64,000 nucleotides of DNA from Larix kaempferi (GCA_027924585.1 BSBM01000877.1:581001-645000), one strand, 5' to 3'; counted from the first letter of the stretch, positions 48,401 through 60,198 are shown. Program-made: numbers and translations. Notes: generated by a model not told the origin, from the sequence alone.

Positions 48401-50937
48401 TGCTTCTAGCAAAGTGAGCTCCTCTGCTTGTAGGACTGGAGCCGCTTCGATCTCGGGTTTGTACTGCAATAGGTTCTTTCTGCCCAATGACTCTTCCATT
48501 TCTTTGTGCTCGAAACCACTGAGGTTATTCATCTTTCTTCTGTCAGAAATAATATGACAAGGTTCGTAGCTCACTGCAACATCCTTTCTAAATTCCAATT
48601 CTTCCACCAAACTCTGCACTTCCGAAATGTCCTATTTACTCTTGACAATAAATGGTCCGATGACCCAAGGATACTTCAAATCGGTCCCTTTCCTGAATTT
48701 TGAAAAATGCTCATCTTCTAAAATCAACTTTTGTCTGATAAATTCCAAAGAGAAAACCCTCAACGTTAAGAAGGCGGGCCGAATGTAAGGTTCGTGCACG
48801 ACCCCATACAACCTGATGACAGTAGAGTCTTTGGATAAAAACTAGTCTCCTACTGTAACCTCCCTTTTTAACTGCAACAAAGTCTTCATTTTAGGCAAGA
48901 CTCTTGGCATCCCTTCTTAAAAAAATAATTTGTACAATACAGATAACATAGAATTCATGTAATTGAACATGTTCTCCTCTAGACTACCGTCATAGACTTC
49001 TGGCACGAGCTGTAATTCATTCTGGTTACTTCCTATAACCAACTTCATTAGATAGGCCTGGAACCGGAAACATCTAGTGTTTGGAAAAACAACCAATTGG
49101 GCGTTAATGGCTTCTGCTACAGAATCTTCAAACCTAAGACTAGGGACTGACTCATAACTAACCAGGGGTGAGCCGACACTTATTCTGTACAGCAGGCTCA
49201 ACTGCAACTCCATCACAACCCTATCACTATCAAGACCTAAAAACTATGCAAGCAATGAAAGGACCAACTGGGTATTGGTATTAAACAGGTCAACATTTAT
49301 CGGGTAAGGGATTTCTTCAATCTCCAGGTCCGGTTTCAAGAAAATGGTGAAAAATGCTTATCGACTCTCAGGAGGGATTTGGTGATAGGGGGTTACAATT
49401 GCTATTTCAGAGAAATCCTCAGACTCTGGTGCTAGCGATTCATGGATTTCAAACGAACGATGCAAAGCCGACGACTCTATGGAACAGATGATTCTACTCT
49501 GCTGACTATTCATGATAACTCTCTAGGATCCCTCATAGTTAGCTGTGCACCAGGAGACAGACTCGGGAAAAGACATGATTTGGTCTATACAAAACAAAAT
49601 GAATGACGACTGAAAAACTCTATGTACATCTATACCCTTGTCTCGTAGGCGTTTCATCCTTCTCTTAATTTCGGCCATGGGTAGTTGGATAACTGTGTCA
49701 AAAATGTTACAATCCCTGTCTTCCAGGGCACTCCTAACCCTACTCATTCTTACAGATGAAGCTTCTTCCATTATTTTACTGAATTACTTATTTTACTGAC
49801 GAGTTCATTCGAAAGGGCCTACCTGTCGCTAGTAAATCTTCTGGAATTCTCCTGACGAAATCCCTGTCACCCTTGCCGTCTCCCACATGCCGAGAAGCTT
49901 CTGACTTCGACAGTTCCAATAAACAAATGTCAACAACACATGCTGGTGAACTTATATATAAACCTCATTCACTTAATTGTTGGTCTTATCTGCCAATTGT
50001 CCGATGATCTGGGCCATCGATTTCTCACGAGCTACCCTCATCCATCGGATCTAGCCTTTATTTAATCTTCTAATTTGACACCCTTTGACTTCCTGCCGTT
50101 GGATCACCATATAGGTCCCGATCTATACCGTTTCCCTGTTACCACGTGTTGCGGAGCAGTATCACTGTCTACCCAATGTGGTTTTGAATACTTCTTTCCT
50201 GCCTCGCGATCATCTGTGGTGCCGACACTTGTCCAATTGTTTCACCTATCGTGACCACCTTTCCTGGTATCCATCGTGCTACTTCCCGATGAGACTATCA
50301 TCAAGAATCGTGGATCCATGCCTACTTCACATCTACAGTGGGGATGGGTGACACGTTTAACTCTCTAGCCCTTTTCGTCGACGGGGTCCACTTTCCTATC
50401 ATTCATGCACCTTCTTCATTTCATCGCCATCGATTTTAGGCTATTTACATTCCACACCGTAGATTTCTTGTGACTTTACCACCGTAGTATCGCGTGCCCC
50501 TATGGCAGTTTTGCTTACCGCTTTTCCTTCCTCGCGATGGGCCCTCCTGTTGCCACCTATCCGGCGGCACCACCCATCGCGAGCACCACTGTGGATATTT
50601 CTCAGGCATCTTGGCTACGCGACCACTCATGCGGGCCATCGATCTCATGCTCCTTCCCCGATCAACGGTGTCTCTCCTGCTGGAGGTTAATCTTTATAAT
50701 ATTTAGGCTGTCGGACTTAGGATTTTGGGTCATTTAATTGTTTAAAAGGCCTTCCAACATACTCACTTGCAATTTTTCTTATGGTGTATCCTTTTCACCC
50801 CTTTCCACATCAATTTCTCATATTTTAGCCTCCAACCATGGAGGAAGAAGGGTATCTCGTGTCTTTACCAGGTATGCTATCTAACCCTATACCTTCCACG
50901 TTTGATACTTATACTGTAGAAAAATCAGGTGCTAACA
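45473..50937 (-). repeat. 5' LTR of T1 (5.5 kb)
   Basis: This 5,465-base LTR runs from TGTTAACACC (next to the PBS) to GGTGCTAACA. In element sense it holds about 1.17 kb of upstream non-coding sequence with a TATA box near 49952-49961, then a ~1,080-codon ORF (46533-49771), then about 1.06 kb of non-coding sequence (45473-46532) to the PBS. It aligns with the split 3' LTR (29497-32329 plus 18518-19751) throughout the shared part. Confidence 0.9.
46533..49771 (-). pseudogene. LTR-resident ORF of T1, 5' LTR copy (~1,080 codons)
   Basis: ATG is at 49769-49771. Pieces 49523-49771, 48917-49216, 48359-48619 and 47381-48193 share one frame. At about 47400 the coding sense shifts by one base and continues open in 46758-47408 and 46533-46724. 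Order: helical N-terminal region (DCNIFDTVIQLPMAEIKRRM), a segment with a basic GGKRFR cluster near residue 487, long coiled coils (KLEQEKETLAKELSESRAEL; TLKLEEKNMQMEEEVKELQK), then a C-terminal helical domain (DSIAVIATNLIPYLMSIGTR; EEQLISLDIKNRVVAIAW). Stops at 49523 and 48197 are TAG where the 3' LTR copy has CAG. Length and layout match the F ORF. No known enzyme motif is seen. Confidence 0.82.
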
Positions 50938-53308
50938 CATAAAAACTGGAGCACTGCTCTTGAACACAAACAAGCTATCGTATTATCAATTACCCAGTAG
51001 ATTGCAAACACTAATCTTTGCTTCTTTTACACAAAATAACTCACAGTATCCTCCACATGAACACAGGTTGAATGAAAACATAAATCCTTTCATTACCGAG
51101 AACAGTAGAAGGGTGAAACCCTCTCCTAAGTATTTTCCTTTATAGATTATACAATGGAAAACATTTACTACTATAAACAACGACGAAAGGGTCAAGGATT
51201 CATCCTACCCAAGCTACCAATAGCTCAAAGGATTTCAACGAAGATCACTCTCAGAGCCCAAGAAAACACAAAGTCTCGGCTAAAAACACATTGAAGGTCC
51301 ACTAGTCAACTAACTAGAGTAATGAGCAACCACCGAAGCTTATCGGTCATTTGTAGTTTCCAGTTACCAAAAGCTAAGCTGAGAAGCCATCGATGAAGGT
51401 ACCAACAAATTGAATACGAATGTGGTTAAAACAAGCGTCATTTACAGGTGAAATAACATTAACTTAAAACTATCAAAATAGAATGGAAGATACAGGGTTT
51501 CGAATGGAGAATCATTACCTTTAAGATTATCACTAGAGCAGAACTTCAAGACTATGCAAACTGGAACCATACTCCACCATCGAATGCAAGTAAGGGTGGA
51601 AAACAACTCTGAAAGAAAACTACCACTGGACAGATGTGGAAAACCAAGTATCAATTCAACTACGATGAAGCATTTCCATTCACCCTGGAATTGTTAATAC
51701 AAGGGGCCACTGTAAAACCCATGAGTGTATCGGCTCTTATGCTACCAACATGTCACGGTTTCGAACCATGGGCACTCCACAAAAGTTTGATAACAAAACC
51801 CTGAAGGCTCTCAGCCTATTGGCCTCTCCTCAGAGCCACTACATCGAATTCCAAGGAAACATTAACATCATAGAACATAGTGGAGGCTAGGGTTAGATCC
51901 CAAAAACCAAACCCTTTCTAGATCAATGGTGGAGATCACCGAAGGGTTTTGACGTAACCCAAGTAACAACCATATTAATTGACGCCATTATTACTATAAC
52001 CACTAAGGAAGACAGCTCAGATAACTCTCGAACCAATTACTTACAGCTTGTCACAAGGATCGAACAACCAACACCACATCACGTGCTTAACGCCACGGCT
52101 TTGTCCACGGAGATATTCCACTGTCTCGGCACTTGGGAGTATTGAATGCCATGGGAAGCCAAAGTGCCTACCAGCACGGACCCTACATAGTATTAGTATC
52201 ACACATTTCTTACAATGTATCGTGTTATTGGTAAAACGCACCATTTGATTATGTATTAACACCTTATGGTAAGTCAAGGTGGTGTTGGATGCATAGCTAG
52301 GAAACCATAGTGCTTCAAAGGGTCACGTAGATGCACACACAACATCATATAAATATTGTTCATAGGATTATTTATAAGGCTTGCACATAAATGTTAATAT
52401 ATTAAAGGGTCACCCAATGCACACACATTTTGTATATATATAATTACATAAGACTAAAGTATTACGCCATACACTATGTGAAACACTTTTATTAAACCCT
52501 ATGCATGGTGTAAATATTATTCTTTGTATTATAAAGTTGAAATGCCTTAATACTCTAGACAACACATTATCCATAGTTTAGACTTTAGCCCATATTATTT
52601 TAACCTTTAGTGGGTATCAAAATAACTACTATGCTATCCATTATATTTCATAGGACGAAAAGACTAAGGATAGAGATACCTTGAAATGCCTTAAACTGAG
52701 ACATGTTTATTTCAGTAAGAAAATTACAGAAAGCATCATAATCCTGTAACTAATGCTTGATATTCAAAATATGGAATACATACATTGTGTCTAGTGCAAA
52801 TTTGGAAATGTAGACTTGTATGAGTAACAATTTGATTTTATAAGTGAAGAACGAAAATATTAGATCTCACCCCGAGTTTCCCTTTTTGGCGATCTCTTTC
52901 TTTTTTATAACTGGAAAATTTAATTGATGACGTTTAGATCCTGCACTTTTAAAATGCCCTTACATGCGATCTGCAAGAAGAACGTTGCTAATGTTTTAGC
53001 ATGAATGCTAAGTAAGCCTCGGGGCATTCGTAGGACCCCTTCATCATCAAACAAAAGAACATTAGTTAACACATATAAACACACATCATTGTATCAAATA
53101 ATAGTAGGATTGTGAAAGTACAGTTGAATAGGAATAACATCAAAACATAGATATAAATCTTCTGGTCACAAACATTACACTTTGATCATCATAGCATTTA
53201 GTACAGCAAGATGACTTTTAAGCATTTATTATATTCCGCACAGTTAGAGTATGCATTAAAAGCTATATCAAAAAATTTTAATTTTTTGTAAATTTTTGGG
53301 ATGTTACA
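50938..53308 (+). repeat. Right part of an A-like LTR
   Basis: This segment is diverged from but colinear with the last ~2.3 kb of the element A LTR. Shared landmarks are CCGAAGCTTATCGG at 51335 (12427 in A), GCTAAGTAAGCCTCGGGGCA near 53008 (about 14000 in A) and the end GGGATGTTACA at 53308. Distances to the LTR end agree within 80 bases (1,973 against 1,900). No PBS follows, so this is a 3' LTR or solo LTR on the plus strand. Its left part lies beyond T1, which inserted here. No gene is present; AT-rich tail 52300-53300. Confidence 0.72.
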
Positions 53309-53586
53309 ATCAGGGTGATATTATGTATGATGATGATCAGGATGATCATGTGACGATGATATGCATCAGAGTGATGCTATGTATGATGATGATCAGGATG
53401 ATCATGTGATGATATGCATCAGGATGATGTTATGTATGATGATGATGATGAGGATGATCATGTGATGATGATGTGCATCAAGATGATGCACTATATGATG
53501 ATGATCATTATGATCATGAGCATCAGGATGATGCTTCATGCGAAGATGATCAATGCGATCATGAGTATCAGGATGATACTCTGTGG
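53309..53586. repeat. ATCAGGATGATG minisatellite
   Basis: Five full units of 45-59 bases and a partial sixth each begin ATCAGRRTGATG (53309, 53365, 53418, 53477, 53522, 53567) and contain GATGATCAGGATGATCATG-like cores. The array starts exactly at the LTR end at 53308. The histidine- or methionine-rich open frames on both strands here are products of the repeat. Confidence 0.88.
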
Positions 53587-53600
53587 CTGTGGATAGGTTG

Positions 53601-54031
53601 TATAGGTTGAGCAGTAAGCTCGTAATCATCCCTAGGATGTTCTTCGAGGTTTTTTTTGGTAGCATGTAATCAGCCCTGGGAGATCCTATAGGTTGAGCAG
53701 TAAGCTCGTAATCATCCCTGGTATGCTCTTCGAGGTTTTGATTGGTCGCATGTAATCAAATCTGGGAGATCCTATAGTTTGAGCAGTAAGCTCGTAATCA
53801 ACCCTAGGATTCTCTTCGAGGTTTTGCGAGGTCGCATGTAATCAACCCTGGGAGATCCTATAGGTTGAGAAGTAAGCTTGTAATCAGCCCTGGGATTCTC
53901 TTCGATGTTTTGTGAGGTCACATGTAATAGCTCCCTGGGAGATCCTATAGGTTGAGCAGTAAGCTCATAATCAATCCTGGGATGCTCTTTCGAGGTTTCT
54001 TTGATGCACATAATCAGCCCTGAGATTTCAT
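53601..54031. repeat. 86-bp tandem repeat, about five copies
   Basis: Units begin TATAGGTTGAGCAGTAAGCT at 53601, 53687, 53773, 53859 and 53946, a period of 86 to 87 bases. Each contains CTCTTCGAGGTTTT and CCTGGGAGATCC. Because 86 is not a multiple of three, the 79-codon minus-strand frame here is not a believable gene. It probably belongs to the LTR of element E. Confidence 0.92.
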
Positions 54032-55574
54032 AGGATGGCTCGCTCGCAAAGATGATGAAGACCTATAGGAGGCTAGGCCTACATCCAGCATGAAAAAGGG
54101 TTGGCTCTGTGTTGGGTCTGGGAAATGCCCCTTTTTGGCTACCTCTATTACACCTTTTTGCCCTAATTCCATCCTATTTTCATTAGCTATATCCATGTCT
54201 TTCTAGATCAATCTATAACATTGACAGGTATAATTTGTTATTACTTTATTTTTTTTATGCCTAAGACTGTTAAAGATTATGGATCTTAGTCCTTGGTTTA
54301 TACTAATTTATGTGACTTTATTTAGCCAAGGTCTAAAACCGCAGGTTTATCAGCCCAACAGTTCCAGCTGTGACTCTTCAATGTTAGCTCCTCATACTCT
54401 AAGGGACAACGCATCCTCCACGCGAGCTATAACAGATTTCCACTGTAACAGATCTCATTGAAGAAGAGATTAGCTGCAACAGACAGGTGGAATTCCAGCT
54501 ATCAAGTTTGTTGATCCAATTGCCATCAGGACAGCAAAATCCTTCAGTATTAATAGCACTATTCAACATGATGTATGGGTTAGCTGTAATTGCGTAGCAT
54601 GAAGATCATAGATCTTCATTGTTGCGCTATTTTTATGGATCTGAAACTGTCTTTCTTTTTGTATAAATCCCAGAAGGATTTCGTAGCCTGGGGTTGGACA
54701 ATCATTACTGGTGTAAGCTGTAACAGAGCATTGAAGCTCATGATCTTCCATTAATAATATGAGAGCAGCATTCTTCACTTCTAAGTTTTAATTAGTTGTG
54801 ACTCTCGGCATCTCTGTTAGAAGGCCAAGGCCCGCCTTCTCACAGAGATAGCCGATTTAAGTAGGTAGAATAGTTTAATTTCATTCCTGTTGTGTGGTGT
54901 GGAAAGTTGCAGACATTGCTGATAGTTGTAACAAAGATTAGCTTCCTTGCTGGTAATTTACAATTGCATATTGAATAGCTGTAGCAGAGTGGTGTCACAG
55001 TCGACTATGTAGAACAATTCAATTAAATTGCATGTGTGTTTTAATCAGCTGTAACAGCCAAGCTCGATCCCAATCAATTGGTAGTTATTTATGCTTTCTA
55101 GGACTTCCAGTAATCATCAATAGAGTTCAAGCTTGTATTTCAATTCTGGTTGCTGTTGTATCTTTACTTGCATACATAGATTAGACAGATAATGTTGGAG
55201 TTACAGTAGTCACTACATAGATCATTTTGGTAAAGGTTAATTGTTGTAGTTTGATGATCATAAGGATTTAACTTCTTGCAAAAGTAATTTCATTTCATTT
55301 CATTATTACATCATTAACTTTCTAGACTGATTCTGTAAGAAGGATTGTTTCAATTGGGATTTGTAGATGTGTGAATCAGATTAGTTGCTTAGGGAATGAG
55401 TTGGCTGAGCATCTAGGTAGGATCATTACTTACATTCATTAATCAACTGCTTAATCTGTTTATGCATAGATTGTGCTCATTACCTTTGAAATAAAAGACC
55501 TTCCTGGGTTTGATAATTTATATTGATAATTCTATGTGTTAGCTTTAATTAACTGACATATAGAGTGCCCCACA
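54032..55574 (+). repeat. End of 5' LTR of element E (left edge not resolved)
   Basis: The LTR must end at CCCCACA (55574), three bases before the E primer-binding site. Its left edge is not visible; the minisatellites at 53309-54031 may be part of it, because the A-like LTR abuts them. The matching 3' LTR is outside the window or unrecognized. Several AGCTGTAACAG-like motifs recur (54430, 54478, 54719, 55050). No gene is seen. Confidence 0.55.
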
Positions 55575-55577
55575 TTT

Positions 55578-55595
55578 TGGCGCCGTTACCGGGTA
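55578..55595 (+). promoter_or_regulatory. Primer-binding site of element E
   Basis: TGGCGCCGTTACCGGGTA lies three bases after the LTR end at 55574. It is the Athila/Tat-type PBS, and the three-base spacer matches that of T1. Confidence 0.88.
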
Positions 55596-55671
55596 TGGTA
55601 ATAGATAGACAGAGTTAGTAGTTGGTTTCATTTGATTTTAGTTTAGTTCAATATTTTTTTTTACGGCATGC

Positions 55672-57113
55672 ATGAATACAAGAAAAACAAATTGGGAACC
55701 CCCTTTGAATACTAACATTGCAGGTGGAAGAGGTCGAGGTCGTAATACAGGTCAGGGAAGACACACTTATATTGACGATATAATTGCTAGAGTTGATTCT
55801 TCCACTAGACCACAGCGGAACTCTACAGGCAGGGGAAATTCTATTCCTCCTAATCTTGAACATTCAGCATCCATAGTGGCGAATACAACCGGTCCTTCAA
55901 CTCCTGTTGCAGAAAGTAAACCTCCTGAAGATAAGGGAAGTGTTGTAGGTGCACCAGATAGAGAGGAGATTTATCATATTGATGGAACCAGAGTTACTAA
56001 AGAGGTGTGGTTGGAGACTCACAGAATAGCAGAAGAAGAAAGAAGGCAAAAAGAAGAGAGGAGAAAAGAGGAAGAAGCTAAAGCAGAGGAAGAACGCATA
56101 AAAGAGACTATTGAATTTTGGAACATAACCATGGCTGATAGAGAACAGGGGGTGAGAATGAACATGAGGACTGCCGGGAGGAAGAAGGAGAAAATAATCA
56201 GCCTGGTAATATTGTGGCTACATTAGAATTCCCTATCCTTCAGACACCTGGAGTAGCTCCTATGAAGAATATCTCACCATCAGTCCTCCCTAATTTCCAT
56301 GGTAAGTCCTCTAAGGATCCTGATGAGTTTCTTTTTGAGTTTGATATTCTCTATCGCAGCTATGATTACACCTCCAATTCTCAGAAGCTGAAGCTATCCC
56401 CAGCCACCTTGAAAGGAAATGCTCTGCGCTGGTTCATGAGTTTGGGTCGTGAGACCATTACCACTTGGGACCAAATGAAGAACACCTTCCTTTCTAAATA
56501 TCAAGAATTTTGCAGAACAAGAGATAGAAAGGAAGAGTTGTTTAAAATGGTTCAAAAGGATGAAGAGATTTTGGAAGACTTTGTGGAGAGATTACTGTAC
56601 AATTTGCAAAGATCTGGTCATGCTGAGATTGGAAAGGATGTGCTCAAGATCATCTTGATAAGAGGAATCAGGGAAGATTTCCTTGACATGTTGAATCTGC
56701 ATGGTAAAGGGGATATCTCGAAGGAACCTTTTGAAAAAATTGTTGAATTATGCCGAAGGTACTCCAAGGGATCTTCCAGAACCAACAAACGAGACAAGGA
56801 TCGAGATCAGGATGTTTTCACTAGGACTCAGAAGTCAGCTAGTGGAGGTGCCACTCGAGCAGAAATAGGAAACCTACTGGAGAACTTTAAAATAGATATG
56901 ATGAGTTCCCTGTCCTCAGAGCTGGATGCCATGAAGGAAAAACAGAGACAAGTAATAGAAGATCTTACACTTGGAGTATTCTGTCCCAAATGTAGAAAGA
57001 AGCATCCACTGAAGGAGTTCCCGTTGGACAAAGAAGAGGTATGTAGGATATGTGAACTCAACCATGAAACTAAAGAGTGTCCTTCATTACCTAAGGTTAA
57101 AGAAGTCCTGTAG
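55672..57113 (+). pseudogene. Element E gag
   Basis: The first frame (55672-56226) starts MNTRKTNWEPP, has a Gly/Arg-rich patch (GGRGRGRNTGQGRH) and an acidic-lysine helix (EEERRQKEERRKEEEAKAEE). A one-base loss in a G run (56148-56152) shifts into the main frame (to 57113), where QPGNIVATLEFPILQTPG continues. The capsid core reads LPNFHGKSSKDPDEFLFEFD, GNALRWFMSLGRETITTWD and FLSKYQEFCRTRDRKEELFK. Two zinc-binding motifs follow: CPKCRKKH (incomplete) and CRICELNHETKEC. The TAG at 57111-57113 is in frame with what follows. Confidence 0.87.
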
Positions 57114-57881
57114 GCGTCTATTCCTGATGTAGAGCCAGCATACTTTATGGCACAGAAGAAACCATGGCAGCCTAGAAACCAAGGTATGAATCCAGATCCA
57201 GCATTTCTTCTGCATAATATGAATGGAATGAACAACATGCATAATATGAATACACAATTCCCTTCACATATTTCCAACAACCAGTGGCATCCATCTCAGA
57301 AGCCAATGCAAAATTCTAATTCATGGACACCTTGGCCACAAAAGTCAAACCAAGATCCTTGGAATTCCAACTGGAGGAACCCTTACCAAGGAAATAACTT
57401 TCCCCATCACCAGACTCAGTATCAACAATACCTTCCTCAACAGTATCAGCACCAGCAGTATCAACAACCACAACTCCCTTTCTAGAACAATACTGCACCC
57501 ATGAATGCACCACTTCGACCCCAGTTACCTGGACAACCTAACCCGAACCCAAACAATAAAGCAGTCCATCAGTTTGAGACTGCCAACATGCCTGCATACT
57601 CCATTACTCAGATTCCCTGCAATGATATACAATTACGATCAGGGAGGGTAGTGGAGCCTATTATCACTGAGGATCTGTCATCCCCAGTGATTGAAACTGG
57701 AATAAATCAGCACTATTTAGCAAGCCCCATTATTGAGGATGCTGATACTCCTACTAAAGTAGAAGCTGAAACTCAAGAAGCAACACACAATATGCTATAG
57801 CCTACACAGTTGAATAGAGAACCACCATATCCTGAACGATTGCAGCTGCAGAAGACAGTGGAATAGCCCTGATTTGATCTC
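57114..57881 (+). pseudogene. Element E gag tail and linker to protease
   Basis: The gag frame continues past the stop as a low-complexity tail: AQKKPWQPRNQGMNPDPAF, a Met/Asn-rich stretch, then Gln/Tyr-rich repeats (QYQQYLPQQYQHQQYQQPQ). Next comes a linker with IPCNDIQLRSGRVVEPI, a segment typical just upstream of protease in these elements. In-frame stops: TAG at 57483, 57798 and 57864 and TGA at 57870. No frameshift occurs in this stretch. Confidence 0.75.
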
Positions 57882-58460
57882 GTGGGAGAGTTGAAGAATT
57901 TATATGTTAAAATTCCACTGTTACAGGCCCTTCATCATGTGCCTATTTATGCTAAGACAGTTAAATATTTGTGTGTTAAGAAACCAGGAAGAAGGCCTAG
58001 GGATCGTCCCACTATCCACGTGCTGGGAAAATTGTCAGAATTAATAATGGGAAAGGCCCTTGTGGAAAAGTATGATGACCCTGGGAACCCGACTGTTACA
58101 GTGCACATAGGGAACACACGGATTCCAAATGTCTTGGTGGATTTCGGCGCAGCTATTAATGTTATGTCCATAAAGACTGTGAAGGAATTGGGACTCACTA
58201 ATCTTCGGCCAACCCCTACTGTTTTGGAACTTGCTGATACATCAACGATCAAGCCTGAAGGAATTTTAGATGATGTTGTAATCTCAGTAGATTCGTGGGA
58301 ATACCCTGCAGACTTTTTGGTGTTATAGCCAAAATCTCAGTTGGGGGGACACCCACTGATCCTGGGAAGACCATGGTTGGCCACAACTGATGCCTGTATC
58401 AGCTGTAGGTCAAGTTCTATGACCATTTCAGATGGGACTAAGATCAAGAATCTAACCCTA
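57882..58460 (+). pseudogene. Element E protease
   Basis: This retropepsin-like domain reads GELKNLYVKIPLLQALHHVP, then LGKLSELIMGKALVEKYD, and the active-site segment IPNVLVDFGAAINVMSIKTV near 58120-58180, where DFG stands for DSG/DTG. Athila proteases commonly vary the middle residue. The C-terminal half runs over a TAG at 58326-58328 into GGHPLILGRPWLATTDACI in the same frame. The TAG follows FLVL and precedes PKSQLGG. Confidence 0.85.
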
Positions 58461-60198
58461 TACCCTCCAGCTCGACCAAGCATAGAAGCTGATACTCCAT
58501 TATGGGTAGATTTGGAGGAGGAGGAGGGAGTTCAGCCACTATTAACCATAGGGAGAGCCTTGACATTTAAAGATGAAACAGAGGATGATGCCATTAATAG
58601 TTTCATCAGTGAGCCCACGTCAATCAATAAGAATGTTTATCAGATCTTGGACAATACTTTAGCTGCAACAGAACAAGAAAACCTTACAAAAGAAACTTTG
58701 ATCAGCGATGACAATGTAATTCCAGTACCTAAGAAGTCAAAGAGTGTTCCAGTGGTGGTTGATCCAGGAAAAACATTGAATATTAATCCTAATCTGGCAC
58801 CTAGCGAGCTGGAACAGCTAGTCACTCTGCTGAAACAGCGTAGGGGAGCTTTTGCTTGGGAGTACACAGATATGAAGGGGATTCCCTCTCATCTGTGCAC
58901 TCATCACATCTATATTAAAAGTGACTCCAGGCCTGTACGCCAACCCCAACGAAGGATGAACCCGAACCTGAGAGACATAGTGAAAGAGGAAATCCAGAAA
59001 CTATTGGAAGCTGGATTCATATATCCAATTTCAGACAGTGAGTGGGTTTCTCCACTTGTGATCGTGCCAAAGAAAAATGGGAAATGGAGGGTCTGTGTGG
59101 ATTACAGAGAATTGAACAAGGCAACGCAGAAAGACCATTTTCCCTTACCCTTCATCGATCAGGTCCTTGATACCTTGTCAGGGAAGAAGTATTTCTCTTT
59201 TCTGGATGGCTTTAGTGGCTACAACCAGATTCAGATTGCTCCAGAAGATCAGGACAAAACCACTTTCACTTGTCCTTGGGGGACTTTTGCATATCGATTA
59301 CTTCCTTTTGGGTTGTGCAACGCACTAGCTACATTTCAGAGGGCAGTGATTGGAATCTTTTCAGAAATGGTGAATGATTGCATGGAAATATTTATGGATG
59401 ACTTTACTCCATATGGTGACAGCTATGAAGAAGCACTGAAGAACTTAGAAAAGGTGTTGAAACGCTATGAACAAAGTCAGCTCTCTTTGAGCACTGAAAA
59501 GTGCCACATGATGATGAGTGAAGGCATAGTGCTAGGGCACTTCATCTCTTCTACTGGTATCCAGGTAGACCCATCTAAAATCAAGGTAGTTGAAAACATA
59601 CCAACTCCTGGAACTCAGAAGGATGTGCGTAGCTTCTTGGGGCATGTTGGTTATTATAAAAGATTCATAGAAATTTTTTCCAAACTGGCTTCTGCTTTGT
59701 TCACTTTGTTAATGAAGGATGCACAGTTTATCTGGAATGATGCATGCCAAACAACATTCACTGAGCTAAAAAGGAGGCTGTCCACAGCACCCATCTTCAG
59801 AGGACCCAATTGGGCTCTGCCTTTCCATATTTCTTCAGATGCTTCAGACACTGCCATTGGAGCAGTTTTGGGACAGCAGGAAGGTAATGCTCCTTATGCT
59901 ATTTATTTTATTAGTAAAAATCTGTCTCCTATTGAACTGAATTATACTGTCATAGAAAAAGAATTCCTTGCCATTGTTTATGCCATCAATAAGTTTAGGC
60001 ATTATATTACTGGATATTCTACTTTGGTTCACACTGATCATTCTGCCGTCAAGTATTTAATGAATAAACCGACCACAAATGCTAGAGTTACTAGATGGTT
60101 GTTACTGCTACAGGATTTGATATCACAATTATTGATAGACTAGGGAAGGAAAATGTTGTTGCAGATTTCTTATCTCGACTTACTAACAGTGATGACAA
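58461..60198 (+). pseudogene. Element E reverse transcriptase-RNase H
   Basis: The open frame from protease reaches 60143. RT motifs are SEWVSPLVIVPKKNGKWRVC, DYRELNKATQKDHFPLPFID, LDGFSGYNQIQIAPEDQDKT, LLPFGLCNALATFQRA and the catalytic EIFMDDFTPYGDS near 59385-59420. RNase H shows Asp (FHISSDASDTAIGAVLGQQ), Glu (VIEKEFLAIVYAINKFRHYI) and Asp (LVHTDHSAVKYLMNK). A one-base loss near 60113 shifts the frame before DRLGKENVVADFLSRLTN. RT, connection and RNase H are otherwise full length with no stop, the best-preserved pol in the window. Confidence 0.93.

Larger units (their letters stand above)
18518..50937 (-). mobile_element. Tat-lineage Ty3/gypsy element T1 with nested insertions
   Basis: This large minus-strand element has its 5' LTR at 45473-50937 and a PBS at 45452-45469. 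Gag, protease, archaeal-type RNase H, RT, degenerate gypsy RNase H and integrase follow leftward. The 3' LTR ends at 32329. Ends are TGTTAACACC and GGTGCTAACA, an inverted repeat with one mismatch. Insertions are F in RT (34910-41582), D in the 3' LTR (19752-29491) and B, which cuts the 3' LTR at 18518. Without them the internal region is about 6.5 kb. Two RNase H domains and RT sequence type place it in the Tat group. All genes are broken. LTR copies look more diverged from each other than those of D, so T1 is older. The right flank (from 50938, CATAA) is an A-like LTR. Confidence 0.87.

Noticed and set aside
51713-53308. Solo LTR with edges TGTAAAACCC...GGGATGTTACA
   Set aside because: Colinearity with element A continues left of 51713 (CCGAAGCTTATCGG at 51335), so the LTR is longer and is cut by T1 at 50938.
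53402-53665. His/Asp-rich minus ORF and Met-rich plus ORF
   Set aside because: Both are translations of the ATCAGGATGATG minisatellite.
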